The notes below the pieces were generated by a model. That model saw only the letters and a program-made list of their open reading frames with translations. It made no database searches and was not told the origin of the DNA. The translations under genes and the position numbers were made by a program. Source: Agrobacterium leguminum (GTDB lineage Bacteria; Pseudomonadota; Alphaproteobacteria; Rhizobiales; Rhizobiaceae). From it: DNA of 64,000 nt. Positions 53,706 to 63,171 of this stretch are shown piece by piece (the first letter of the stretch is position 1; each line of letters begins with the position of its first letter). The stretch spans positions 124,001-188,000 of the forward strand of contig NZ_JADQWB010000007.1 of NCBI RefSeq assembly GCF_015704895.1. The letters are read 5' to 3'.

Positions 53706-54598
53706 TGGAACGTATCGCTCTTTCCGACAAACTCGAACTCAGCCGCATCGTCTACGGCATGTGGCGCATCGGCGACGATGCCGATACCTCGCCCGCCCAT
53801 GTGCAGGCCAAGATCGAGGCTTGCCTCGCGCAGGGCATCACCACCATGGATCAGGCCGATATTTACGGCGGATACACGGCGGAAGCCATTCTGGGGGCCG
53901 GCCTGAAAGCCGCTCCGGGGCTGCGTGACAGAATAGAAATCGTCACCAAATGCGGCATCGTTGCACCCGCAGGCCGTCACGCCGCCGCCCGCGTCAAACA
54001 TTACGACACGACGGCCGGCCACATCAACGCCTCGGTCGAGGCATCGCTTCGCGACATGGGGACGGATCACGTCGACCTGCTGCTCATTCACCGTCCCGAT
54101 CCGTTGATCGATGCGGAAGAAACCGGCAAGGCACTCGATGCGCTGGTGGCATCCGGCAAGGTCAAGGCCGTCGGCGTCTCCAACTTCCGCCCGTGGGATT
54201 TCTCCCTGCTGCAATCGGCGATGAGCAACCGGCTCGTGACCAACCAGATCGAAATGAGCCTTCTCGCCACGGATTGCTTCACCAATGGCGATCTGGCCTT
54301 CCTGCAGGAAAAGCGTGTTTCTCCAATGGCATGGTCGCCGCTTGGCGGCGGCTCGCTGTTCTCCGGTGCCCATGGCGGCACCATGGCCGCCCTGCAGCGC
54401 ATCGGCAAGGAACAGGGCGTGGATGCCACGGCAGTGGCGATCGCCTGGCTTTTGCGGCATCCGGCCAAGATCGTGCCTGTGCTCGGCACCAACAATATCG
54501 AGCGTATCAGAACGGCGGCCGATGCCCTCAACGTGACGATGGACCGCCAGACGTGGTTCGAACTCTATACCCTTGCGCTTGGAAAAGAGGTGCCGTGA
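53705..54598 (+). CDS. smoB: 6-oxo-glucose reductase SmoB (aldo/keto reductase)
   Basis: 297-residue AKR: GMWRIGDDADTS, the Asp/Tyr region TTMDQADIYGGYTAE, catalytic Lys in EIVTKCGIVAP, His in HVDLLLIHRPDPLID, and the NADPH-binding C-terminal RHPAKIVPVLGTNNIERI. In the sulfo-SMO pathway it reduces 6-oxo-glucose to glucose. It overlaps both smoC and smoA by TGATG, so the three are translated together. Confidence 0.93.
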   Translation: MERIALSDKLELSRIVYGMWRIGDDADTSPAHVQAKIEACLAQGITTMDQADIYGGYTAEAILGAGLKAAPGLRDRIEIVTKCGIVAPAGRHAAARVKHYDTTAGHINASVEASLRDMGTDHVDLLLIHRPDPLIDAEETGKALDALVASGKVKAVGVSNFRPWDFSLLQSAMSNRLVTNQIEMSLLATDCFTNGDLAFLQEKRVSPMAWSPLGGGSLFSGAHGGTMAALQRIGKEQGVDATAVAIAWLLRHPAKIVPVLGTNNIERIRTAADALNVTMDRQTWFELYTLALGKEVP

Positions 54599-55122
54599 TG
54601 ACAGTGGCAGAGGCGATCAAAATGCCCAATGAGCATGTATTCGTTCCCGGCGGTGAAAACAGCCGCAGCTTCCGCAATGCGCTCGGCGCTTTCACGACAG
54701 GTGTGACGGTGGTGACCGCCACGACGCCGGAAGGGCCGATCGGTATGACGGTCAACAGCTTCGCATCCGTGTCGCTCGATCCGCCGTTGGTACTCTGGTC
54801 GCCGGCCAAAAGCTCGTCGCGTTATCAGGCCTTCAGCGGCGCCACCCATTTCGCCATCCATGTGCTCAGCGCCGATCAGGATGTGCTGAGCGCCCGCTTC
54901 ACCCGCAACGGCCGCGCTTTCGATGATCTTGACTGGGAAATGAATGACGAGGGCGTTCCCGTCATTCCCGGCACGCTTGCCCGTTTCGAATGCCGGCAGG
55001 CGGCGTCCCACGATGCGGGCGACCACACCATCATCGTCGGCGAGGTGCTGCGCGCCGCCCATCGCGACGGGGACCCGCTATGCTTTTCGGGTGGAGCCTT
55101 TGGCCGGTTTTCGCGGCAATAA
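54598..55122 (+). CDS. smoA: Flavin (FMN) reductase SmoA
   Basis: 174-residue flavin-reductase-like protein with FRNALGAFTTGVTVVTA, MTVNSFASVSLDPPLVL (the FMN-binding signature) and a C-terminal histidine segment GDHTIIVGEV. It supplies FMNH2 to SmoC. The ATG overlaps the smoB stop. Last gene of smoCBA. Confidence 0.93.
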   Translation: MTVAEAIKMPNEHVFVPGGENSRSFRNALGAFTTGVTVVTATTPEGPIGMTVNSFASVSLDPPLVLWSPAKSSSRYQAFSGATHFAIHVLSADQDVLSARFTRNGRAFDDLDWEMNDEGVPVIPGTLARFECRQAASHDAGDHTIIVGEVLRAAHRDGDPLCFSGGAFGRFSRQ

Positions 55123-55192
55123 AAGAGCCTGGCTGGATTTTCATATTCTCTGACAGAGGTCTCTGTTATTGCAGCCGTAGCGCCGTAGCGGG

Positions 55193-55218
55193 TTTCGAGG
55201 CGCTGAAGCGCCTCGAAA
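55193..55218 (+). terminator. Hairpin between smoA and the RND pump gene
   Basis: A perfect 11-bp stem (TTTCGAGGCGC with GCGCCTCGAAA) with loop TGAA lies in the 103-bp gap between convergent genes. Likely end of the smoCBA and pump transcripts, although no T-run follows on either strand. Confidence 0.5.
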
Positions 55219-55225
55219 ATCTGCG

Positions 55226-58200
55226 TTAAGCGGCAACGGAATCCGGTTCGCCGGTCCCTTCCGGCTTCTGCGGTTCAGCGTGTTTTTCCGCCTTTTTCCG
55301 GCGGGAAAACAGCCCGGTGAGGAAATGGCCGAACCGGTCCATTTCCACGAAGATGACAGGCGTGATGAACAGCGTCAGCAATTGCGAGACGATGAGGCCG
55401 CCGACCACGGCGATGCCGAGCGGCTGGCGCAGTTCCGAACTCGCGCCCGAGCCGAGTGCGATGGGAAGCGCCCCAAGCAGCGCGCAGAAGGTCGTCATCA
55501 TTATCGGCCGGAAACGGCGCACGCAGGCCTCGTGAATGGCGGTTGCGGGCGGTTCGGCCTTTTCGCGCATCAGTTCCACCGCGACATCGATCATCATGAT
55601 CGCGTTTTTCTTGACGATGCCGATCAGCATCAGCAGGCCGATCAGCGCGATGATCGAGAAATCCATGCCCATCACCTTCAGCGCCACCAGTGCGCCGAAG
55701 GCCGCCGCCGGCAGGCCGGAGAGGATGGTCAGCGGGTGGATGAAGCTCTCGTAAAGCACGCCTAGAACCACATAGATGGTCAGCACCGCCGCCAGAATGA
55801 GGATGCCGGTATTGCCCTGGCTCTGCTGGAAGATCGCCGCCGTGCCGCCATAGCTGGTGAAGACATCCTGCGGCAGGCCTATCGTGCTCTTGATCTGATC
55901 GATCCGGCTTGTGGCATCGGAAAGCGCCACGCCGTCCGGCAGGTTGAAGGAGATGGTGGTGGAGACGAGCTGGCCGGTCTGGTTGATGGTGACAGGCGCC
56001 TGCGTGCGGGTGAGGGTGGCGAAGTTTGAAAGCGGAACCAGAACGCCCGATTTCGCCGAAAGAATGTTGATATCGCTGAGGAAATCATCATTCCACGGTT
56101 TCGAGCTGTCGAATTCCACAATCACGTCGTAGCTGTCGCCGGTGGACTGGATCTGTGCCGCCGTATAACCGCCAAAGGACATTTCCAGCGTCTTGCGCAA
56201 CTGGTCATTGGTGATGCCGAAGGCGGCGGCCTTTTCCGGATCGACGGAAATCGTCGCGGCGATCGCGCCGTTCTGGGCGTCCGAGGTGACGGAGGTAAAG
56301 GTGTGGTCGCGGCGCATCGCCTCCATCAGCTTGTTCGACCATTCATTGGTCGTGTCGGCATTCAGGCCCTGAACGACGAGCTGGTATTGGCTGGCGGAGC
56401 TGCGCCCGCCGAAACGCAGGCTCTGCTGCGGATTGATATAGGTGCGGATGCCCGCCACTTTCGATGTGGCCTGCCCCAGTTCCGCCAGCACCTGGCTGAG
56501 CGGCGCGCGCTCTTCCTTGGGCTTCAGCTCCACGAACATCGAGCCGTTGTTCAGCGGGTTACGGGAATTGCCGCCGACAATGGAGGTGACATGCACCACG
56601 GCCGGATTCTTGCGGATCTGATCGGCGACCTGAGCCTGGAGATCGCGCATCGCCGTATAGGAAATATCCTCACGCGCCTGTGTTGAAACCGAAAGACGGC
56701 CAATATCTTCCTGGGGAAAGAAGCTGGAGGGCAGGGTTTCGAAGAGATAGAGCGATGCCGCGACCGAAGCGAGAAACGATGCCAAAACGATGCGGCGATG
56801 GGAGAGGCACCAGCCGACGGCGCGGCCATAGGCGCGCAGCGTGCGTTCGAAACCCGCATCGAACCAGCGGATGATCGCCGGTGGTCTGGAGGAGTGGCCG
56901 GAGAGGCGCGAAGCGAGCATCGGCGTCACCGTCAGCGAGACCAGCGCCGAGGCCATGATCGCGAGCGTGACAACCATGCCGAATTCGTTGAAGAGCCTGC
57001 CAATGACGCCGCCCATCAACAGGATGGGAATGAAGACCGCAACCAGCGAGACGGACATGGAGAGAATGGTGCTGCTGACCTCCGCCGCGCCCTGAAGGGC
57101 CGCTTCACGCATGGGCAGGCCTTTTTCATGCAGGCGCAGGATGTTTTCCAGCATGACGATGGCGTCGTCCACCACCAGCCCCACCGAAAGTGTCAGGCCG
57201 AGCAGCGAGATATTGTCGATGCTGTAGCCCAGAACATACATCATGCCGAAGGCGGTGATGAGAGACAGAGGCACGGCAAGGCCCGGAATGATGGTTGCCG
57301 TCAGGTGCCCCGTGAAGAGATAGATGACCGCGACCACCAGCCCGATGGTGAGAAACAGCGTGAACTGCACGTCCGAAATCGCGTCCTTGATAGCGGTTGA
57401 GGCGTCATTCATGACGTTGATATTGACCGAAGGCGGCAATTGCTGGTGAAGCGCCGGCAGCTTGGCCTTGATGGCGTCCACTACGTCCACGGTATTGGCG
57501 TCCGGCTGACGCTGGACGGCGAGAACGATGGCCTGTTCGCCGTCGAACCAGCTGCCGGCATTGGTGTTGTCGATGCTGTCGGTGACATTGGCGATATCGC
57601 CGAGATGGATCGGTGCGCCATTATTCGTCGAGACGACCAGCGAGCGGAAGGCGGCCGCATTGGTGCGCTGGGTATCGGCCTCGATCGTCAGGCGCTGATT
57701 GTCGTTCTGCAACGCCCCGACGGGCACCTGATTATTCGCCTGGGCGATGGCGGTGGTGACGGTGTCGACGCCGAGCCCTCTTGCCTGAAGCTGGGCCGGA
57801 TCGAGGCCGATACGCACGGCATAGGTCTGCGCGCCATAGATGCTCACCTGCGCGACGCCCGATATGGTGGAAAGAAGCGGCGAGATGATGTTCTCGGCGA
57901 TTTCATCGACCTTGCTGGTCGGCATCTCCTTGCTGTTGACGGCAAGCAGCAGCACCGGCGCATCGGCTGGGTTGGTCTTGCGATAGCTCGGCGTTGTCGT
58001 CATGTTGCTCGGCAATTGCCGCTGCGCGCGGGAAATCGCGGCCTGCACATCGGCCGCCGCTGCATCGATATCGCGGTTGAGATCGAACTGCAGCACGATC
58101 GAGCTGTTGCCGAGCGTATTGGTGGCGCTGATTTCGCTGACGCCGGGAATGGTCTCGAACTGCTTGACCAGCGGTGTGGTGACCGATGTGGCCATGGTTT

Positions 58201-58366
58201 GTGGCGAAGCGCCGGAAAGCGACGAGGAAACGTTGATCGTCGGGAAATCCACCTTCGGCAGGGCGGCTACGGGCAGCAGGCGGAAGCCGGCAAGCCCGGC
58301 CAGCACCAGGCCGATGGCGAGAAGCGTGGTGGCGACGGGCCGGTTGATGCAGAAATTGGGGATCAT
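55226..58366 (-). CDS. RND multidrug efflux permease (MdtB/MdtC-like, HAE1 family)
   Basis: 1046-residue inner-membrane proton/drug antiporter with twelve helices and two large periplasmic loops. N-terminal MIPNFCINRPVATTLLAIGL; the proton-relay helix LTLSVGLVVDDAIVMLENI carries the paired Asp; the second half has ALIGLLMLIGIVKKNAIMMID. These features are closest to the MdtB/MdtC/MuxB type, usually effluxing bile salts, antibiotics or plant phenolics. Start overlaps the adaptor stop by ATGA. No outer-membrane factor or local regulator is in the window. Confidence 0.9.
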   Translation of the reverse strand: MIPNFCINRPVATTLLAIGLVLAGLAGFRLLPVAALPKVDFPTINVSSSLSGASPQTMATSVTTPLVKQFETIPGVSEISATNTLGNSSIVLQFDLNRDIDAAAADVQAAISRAQRQLPSNMTTTPSYRKTNPADAPVLLLAVNSKEMPTSKVDEIAENIISPLLSTISGVAQVSIYGAQTYAVRIGLDPAQLQARGLGVDTVTTAIAQANNQVPVGALQNDNQRLTIEADTQRTNAAAFRSLVVSTNNGAPIHLGDIANVTDSIDNTNAGSWFDGEQAIVLAVQRQPDANTVDVVDAIKAKLPALHQQLPPSVNINVMNDASTAIKDAISDVQFTLFLTIGLVVAVIYLFTGHLTATIIPGLAVPLSLITAFGMMYVLGYSIDNISLLGLTLSVGLVVDDAIVMLENILRLHEKGLPMREAALQGAAEVSSTILSMSVSLVAVFIPILLMGGVIGRLFNEFGMVVTLAIMASALVSLTVTPMLASRLSGHSSRPPAIIRWFDAGFERTLRAYGRAVGWCLSHRRIVLASFLASVAASLYLFETLPSSFFPQEDIGRLSVSTQAREDISYTAMRDLQAQVADQIRKNPAVVHVTSIVGGNSRNPLNNGSMFVELKPKEERAPLSQVLAELGQATSKVAGIRTYINPQQSLRFGGRSSASQYQLVVQGLNADTTNEWSNKLMEAMRRDHTFTSVTSDAQNGAIAATISVDPEKAAAFGITNDQLRKTLEMSFGGYTAAQIQSTGDSYDVIVEFDSSKPWNDDFLSDINILSAKSGVLVPLSNFATLTRTQAPVTINQTGQLVSTTISFNLPDGVALSDATSRIDQIKSTIGLPQDVFTSYGGTAAIFQQSQGNTGILILAAVLTIYVVLGVLYESFIHPLTILSGLPAAAFGALVALKVMGMDFSIIALIGLLMLIGIVKKNAIMMIDVAVELMREKAEPPATAIHEACVRRFRPIMMTTFCALLGALPIALGSGASSELRQPLGIAVVGGLIVSQLLTLFITPVIFVEMDRFGHFLTGLFSRRKKAEKHAEPQKPEGTGEPDSVAA

Positions 58367-59640
58367 TGGTCGCCAACCTTTTCCTGCGGAATATTGGCGG
58401 CCAGATTGCCGGCCGCGCCGCCCTTGTCGGAAAATTGCTCGACCACGAACTGGCCGTCGGCAAGTTCGGATTGACCCTCGATAATCACATGCTCGCCACC
58501 ATTGAGGCCGCTTGCGATGGCGGTAAGATCGCCATTCGAGCGGGCGACTTCCACCGGCGTCATATGGGCATGATGCTCGCTATCGACGGTATAGACGAAG
58601 TTGCCCTTCGGCCCCGGCCGCACGGCAACCGTCGGTACGACGATCATTTCATCGTCCGACACGAAGTGGGCCGTGACGTTGACGGACTGGCCGGGCCATA
58701 AAAGACCACGATCGTTCTTGAATTCCGCCTTGGCCAGCACCGTACCGGAGGTCTGGTCCACCGTATTGTCGTAGAACCGCAGTACGCCGCTCATCGGTTC
58801 GCCCCCCGTCGCCGCGGGGTCGACATCGACTGCGGTATCCTTCGCCACGCCTTCGCGCAATTGCGGTAGATAGCGCTGTGAGAGCCGGAAACTGACCGAA
58901 ATCGGATCGTATTTGGTGATCGTCACGATATTGACGCCGGCGCTGAGATAGGCGCCGGGGCTGACGCTGATATCGCCGAGTCGCCCATCGAAGGGGGCAC
59001 GGATTTCCATATGTTCGAGCGTCACCTGGTCGGAGGCAAGCGTTGCCTTGTCGGCATCGATCTTGGCGCTGGCGCTATCCCGCGCCGCCCTTGCCTGATC
59101 CAGCACCTGCTGGGATTCCGCACTCTGCTTGACGAGATTGGCGGCGCGCTGGAAGGCGGCCTCCGTCTGTTCCAGCGTTGCCTGATCGGCGGCGATATTG
59201 GCCTTGTCCTTGTCGACAGCGGCGCGGGCGATGCGGTCATCCATCTTGAGGATAAGGTCGCCCGCCTTGATATGCTGACCGTCCTTCGCCTCGATTTCCA
59301 TGACGAGGCCGGCCTGAAGCGGCGCGATATTGGTGATGTCGGCCGCAACCGCCCAGCCCGTCGCCGTTGCATCCATCGGCAGCGTCGCCTTGCCGGCGGC
59401 GATGGTGCTGACGGTGGGTGGCCCGCCATTGCGCCGCCCTCCGCCCTGTCTTTGTCCCTGCTGCCGGGCTGGTTGGCCGCTTTGGGAGGACTGCGTCGCC
59501 GTTTCGGCGTCGGCCCTGGGAGATACGCTGGCAAATTGCTTGAGATAGGGGACTTGATCGAGCGGCAGGCGATCCTTGAAATACCAGGCACCGGCGGCTG
59601 CGATGGCAAGAACGCTGAGAGCGGTCCAGAAACGTTTCAT
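58363..59640 (-). CDS. RND periplasmic adaptor protein (MdtA-like)
   Basis: 425-residue membrane fusion protein. Single N-terminal helix (FWTALSVLAIAAAGAWYF), low-complexity linker rich in Gln, Gly and Arg (residues about 50-75), then the lipoyl halves (GLVMEIEAKDGQHIKAGDLI, with APFDGRLGDISVSPGAYL), a coiled coil between them, and beta-barrel and membrane-proximal domains (LLWPGQSVNVTAHF). It joins the RND permease to a TolC-type channel. First gene of the two-gene pump operon. Confidence 0.9.
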   Translation of the reverse strand: MKRFWTALSVLAIAAAGAWYFKDRLPLDQVPYLKQFASVSPRADAETATQSSQSGQPARQQGQRQGGGRRNGGPPTVSTIAAGKATLPMDATATGWAVAADITNIAPLQAGLVMEIEAKDGQHIKAGDLILKMDDRIARAAVDKDKANIAADQATLEQTEAAFQRAANLVKQSAESQQVLDQARAARDSASAKIDADKATLASDQVTLEHMEIRAPFDGRLGDISVSPGAYLSAGVNIVTITKYDPISVSFRLSQRYLPQLREGVAKDTAVDVDPAATGGEPMSGVLRFYDNTVDQTSGTVLAKAEFKNDRGLLWPGQSVNVTAHFVSDDEMIVVPTVAVRPGPKGNFVYTVDSEHHAHMTPVEVARSNGDLTAIASGLNGGEHVIIEGQSELADGQFVVEQFSDKGGAAGNLAANIPQEKVGDQ

Positions 59641-59871
59641 CTGACGATTCCGCGTAATGAGAGCGATACATGTTTACCGAACATGTGCGGTAAGCCTTGG
59701 GAGCAGCTTTCCCCCACAAGACACCCAATGCGCTGCGAAATCACCTTAAACTTTTGTAATGGCGGCGACAATGACCGTCGCTATATGCCTTGTCTTTTGG
59801 GGGTAGCAGACGGTTTCGGTTCCTCCCCCGTGCAATGCGTGACCATGTTCCCGTTCGCCGCTGGTTCCGGC

Positions 59872-59904
59872 CAAAGAAAAAGCCGCCTCGTTTCCGGGGC
59901 GGCT
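59872..59904 (-). terminator. Rho-independent terminator of the Wza-type gene
   Basis: A 7-bp stem (AGCCGCC with GGCGGCT, extendable by G-C pairs) is followed on the minus strand by TTTTTCTTT. It lies 30 bp after the stop codon. The rest of the 291-bp gap up to the adaptor gene shows nothing clear. Confidence 0.8.
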
Positions 59905-59931
59905 CTGGCATGAACGGCGAAAAGCCTCCGA

Positions 59932-61128
59932 TTAGAAGGCCCGGATGGCGTTGCGGGTCGCAAGCACGTCCTCGGCGACATTGCCTGTCGTTGCCGGTAC
60001 GGAGCCGACGAGATCCAGGAACTTGTAAAGTTCGGTGGCCTGCGAGTTGGTGACATAGATGATGTCGCGATCCTGCATCGGGAACTTCGTGGCGGCGAAG
60101 AAGGTCGACGGATCGCGCAGATTGGCGCGGAAGATGACCGGAACGTCCTGTCCGGGGAACTTCGACGTATTGATGCCGAGCTTCACGAGAAGATCGCGCT
60201 TGACGATACGATAGACATAGACCTGAGCCGGGTCGGCACGGGAATCGAGCAGTCCACCCGCTTTGCCGAGTGCATCCGAAAGCTTGAGATCGGCATCCTC
60301 GAACTCGAAACGTCCGTTGAGGCCCGAAGCGCCGAAGGCAAGGTAAGTGCGGCGTTCACGCTCCACCATGATCGTGTCACCCGGAACCACATAGATGTTT
60401 TCGGACGGCGTGCTGACGAGGTGGTTGTAGTTGACGCGGGCGGTCTTGCCGCGGCGGATCAGCGTGACATAGGATTCGATATTCGGGGCGCTGAGGCCCT
60501 TTGCATAGGAGATGACGTCGAGAACCCGATCGCCCGCTTCCGAAAGCTGAACCTTCGTCGGTTCCTTGACGTCGCCCAGCACGGAGGCCTGTGCGGAGCG
60601 GCTGGAAATCTTGGTGATGAGAACCTGCGGCTCGATGGCGCGGTTGGCGAGCCGTTCCTCGATTTCGCTCTGCACATCCTCGACATTGCGGCCGGTGGCG
60701 CGAATCTTGCCCGCATAGGGAACGCTGATATTGCCTTCCCGGTCCACGGTCTGGTTCGGCAGGCTGATGAAGTTGCCGGGACGGCTGCCGGCGTCGTTCG
60801 GAATGAACAGGCCGCCGGCCTGGCTTTCAAAGATCGCGACCTGCACCACGTCGCCGACGCCCATCGGCAGCGCCGGAACGCCGCCCTTGCCGCCGCCGAA
60901 ACTGCCGAGCAGAGTGGTGGTTGTGGTGTCGCCGACATAATTGAGTACGGAGCTGTTGATGTCGAGCAGCGCGTAGTCGACACCGGCGGTTTTCTGCTTG
61001 TCCTTGGAGGCGAATTTCACGGAAGCGTTAGATTCGATCGAGGCTGCATCGGGGCCGGAGGCCGCAGTAACCGTGCAACCCGCCAGTGCTGCAGAGGTAA
61101 GCAGAATCGAAACATTCAATAAACGCAT
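59932..61128 (-). CDS. Wza/ExoF-type polysaccharide export lipoprotein
   Basis: 398 residues. Lipoprotein signal ending in ALAGC, a polysaccharide-export domain (PMGVGDVVQVAIFES, then REGNISVPYAGKIRATG) and SLBB-type repeats (SVLGDVKEPTKVQLSEAGDRVLDVI; TYLAFGASGLNGRFEFEDADLKLSDALGKAGGLLD). Such proteins form or gate the outer-membrane channel for capsule or EPS. No Wzc/ExoP co-polymerase is adjacent, so it probably serves a locus elsewhere or the neighbouring GT4 gene. The 414-bp gap 61129-61542 shows AT-rich sequence but no recognised feature. Confidence 0.88.
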   Translation of the reverse strand: MRLLNVSILLTSAALAGCTVTAASGPDAASIESNASVKFASKDKQKTAGVDYALLDINSSVLNYVGDTTTTTLLGSFGGGKGGVPALPMGVGDVVQVAIFESQAGGLFIPNDAGSRPGNFISLPNQTVDREGNISVPYAGKIRATGRNVEDVQSEIEERLANRAIEPQVLITKISSRSAQASVLGDVKEPTKVQLSEAGDRVLDVISYAKGLSAPNIESYVTLIRRGKTARVNYNHLVSTPSENIYVVPGDTIMVERERRTYLAFGASGLNGRFEFEDADLKLSDALGKAGGLLDSRADPAQVYVYRIVKRDLLVKLGINTSKFPGQDVPVIFRANLRDPSTFFAATKFPMQDRDIIYVTNSQATELYKFLDLVGSVPATTGNVAEDVLATRNAIRAF

Positions 61129-61542
61129 TTGGTCCTCGAAATGAATGCCGTCCGAAAAGCAGAAATAATCCGGACATCGTATAAGTTTTTAAAAATAAGC
61201 ACTTCATAAATGACACCGGTAAAGGAAATCCAAACCGGCATTACATCCGTTCAGCGGAATCGCATCCCGGGATGTTTACGTCCCCTATCAGGCATATGCC
61301 CAATTTCAGACGATGCTTCAAGTTCATCATCGCTCAACTGCGCCGAAAAATTCCGGGCGAGGCACGATGTTCGAATCCCCTGACGGTGTCAGTATTGTTG
61401 CGCTTCAATATTCAGTTGGATGCCATAATCTCTTTGATTGCTGCATTGCGCTAGTGCAGTTTTGTCACGCTTGCGCGGTTTCTTTTGCTGTTGACTTGCA
61501 TGAAGACTAATCAATTGTTTTGTAAATGTTTTTATGTGCCCG

Positions 61543-62667
61543 TCACGCCCGTTCAGCCAGTGCGAAATTCACGGTGTCCGCGAATTCCCGCAGGAAACGC
61601 TCGCGTGAGAAGCGGGCGGCATTGTTGATGCAGGCGTTCTTGTCGAAGCGGTCGGAATTGTCGACGAACTCCTGTACGGCGGCGCAGATCGCCTCCGGTG
61701 TCTGCTCACCGAAATAAAGGCCGGTCGGATGGTTGGAGGCGCCGAGCGGAACGACGGTTTCCAGCACGCCGCCCTTGCCATAGGCGATGACCGGTGTGCC
61801 GAGCGCCTGGGATTCGACGGGCACGATGCCGAAATCGTCTTCTGCTGCAAAAACAAAGGCCCTGGCCTCGGCCATGTATTTGTGAAGCTCGTCATTGCCG
61901 ACGAAACCGAGGATTTCGACATTCGGCGTGGCGATTTCGCGGATGCGTTTCATGTCCGGCCCGTCGCCGATGACGACCAGCCGTTTGTCGGGCATCTTTG
62001 CAAAGGCCTCCACGATCAGGTGCACCTTCTTGTAGGGCACGAGCCGCGATGCCGTGACGAAATAGTCACCCTTAAGCTCGGACGGGGAAAGATGGGACGT
62101 GTCCACCGGCGGATAGATCACGGTGGAATCGCGGCCATAACACTTGCGCACTCGGTTACGGATGAATTTGGAGTTGACCGTCATCAAGTCGACACCGTTG
62201 GCGGTGCGGATGTCCCACATGCGGATATAGTGCAGAATGGCGCGCGCGATCCATGAGGTGAAGCCGCGCGTCAGTCTGGTTTCCTTGAGATACTGGTGCT
62301 GGAGGTCCCAGGCGTAGCGGATGGGGCTATGGATATAGGAGACGTGAAACTGGCCCGGGCCGGTGATGACGCCCTTGGCAACCGCATAGCTCGAGGAAAT
62401 CACCAGATCGTAGCCGCTCAGATCGAACTGTTCGATGGCAAGCGGCATCAGAGGCAGATAGGAGCGGTATTTTTTCCGGGCGAAAGGCAGCTTCTGGATG
62501 AAGGAAGTGTTGACGGGACGGCCGCCGAGAAACCCCCGGTCGCGCTCGCTCATGAAATCGACAAGGCAGTACAGATCCGCGTGAGGATAAATTTCAAGAA
62601 GGTTGTGAAGCACTTTTTCGGCCCCGCCTCTGTCGGTGAGCCAGTCATGCACGATTGCCGTCTTCAT
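61543..62667 (-). CDS. GT4-family glycosyltransferase
   Basis: 374-residue GT-B enzyme. N-terminal VHDWLTDRGGAEKVLHNLLEIYP, donor-site motifs YFVTASRLVPYKKVHLIVEAF and DDFGIVPVESQALGTPVIAYGKGGVLETV (the EX7E motif). Probably cytoplasmic, adding one sugar to a lipid-linked acceptor; GT4 enzymes of this type often transfer mannose or glucose. It lies upstream of and on the same strand as the Wza-type gene but 414 bp away, so co-transcription is uncertain. Confidence 0.88.
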   Translation of the reverse strand: MKTAIVHDWLTDRGGAEKVLHNLLEIYPHADLYCLVDFMSERDRGFLGGRPVNTSFIQKLPFARKKYRSYLPLMPLAIEQFDLSGYDLVISSSYAVAKGVITGPGQFHVSYIHSPIRYAWDLQHQYLKETRLTRGFTSWIARAILHYIRMWDIRTANGVDLMTVNSKFIRNRVRKCYGRDSTVIYPPVDTSHLSPSELKGDYFVTASRLVPYKKVHLIVEAFAKMPDKRLVVIGDGPDMKRIREIATPNVEILGFVGNDELHKYMAEARAFVFAAEDDFGIVPVESQALGTPVIAYGKGGVLETVVPLGASNHPTGLYFGEQTPEAICAAVQEFVDNSDRFDKNACINNAARFSRERFLREFADTVNFALAERA

Positions 62668-63171
62668 AATTTCCTCAATAATTTCAACGTAATAAAAATT
62701 AATGTTCCGCCATGGAATAAAGTTTGGCGGTGTAGAATATCAGGTCTGTCTGCAGCCCTTGAAAATACGGCTGGCGGCGTCAAATGGCGTAATTATTAAT
62801 AAGAATATGCGGGTATGTCTGTGGCGGCCTAGCGTTAGTCCGCTCTTTAATAGCACTTTGTTCGCAAATGCGAAATATCCAACCTTCTTAATTCCCTTTT
62901 CTTCCTGTGCAGTCAAACGCCGGTCGTCATGCCCTCTCTTCCAGCCGGAAAAGATGGATATCACGGCACGTCGCTTTTTTGGCGAAACTCCCGTTTTTTC
63001 ATCGCCTTAAACGGTGCCGCTTTCTTTCGCAAAGACCTGTCTTGCGTTTCGCCGATCATGGAAACCCATCATCGTGCCGCATTGTCATTGACAAGGCGTC
63101 TTATCGAGATATTCTGTTATAAAGATGCATATAACATAATAATGGAACACATGAGAGCTGGGAGCTTGACC
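62668..63171. other. 504-bp gap without a recognised gene
   Basis: AT-rich sequence upstream of two divergent genes. It should hold both promoters, but I cannot point to convincing -35/-10 pairs. Short open frames here have no ribosome-binding site and rhizobially unusual composition, so I do not call them. Confidence 0.5.

Noticed and set aside
62702-63010. Small plus-strand frame in the gap before the peptide-binding protein
   Set aside because: No ribosome-binding site, atypical AT-rich codon use and no family resemblance.
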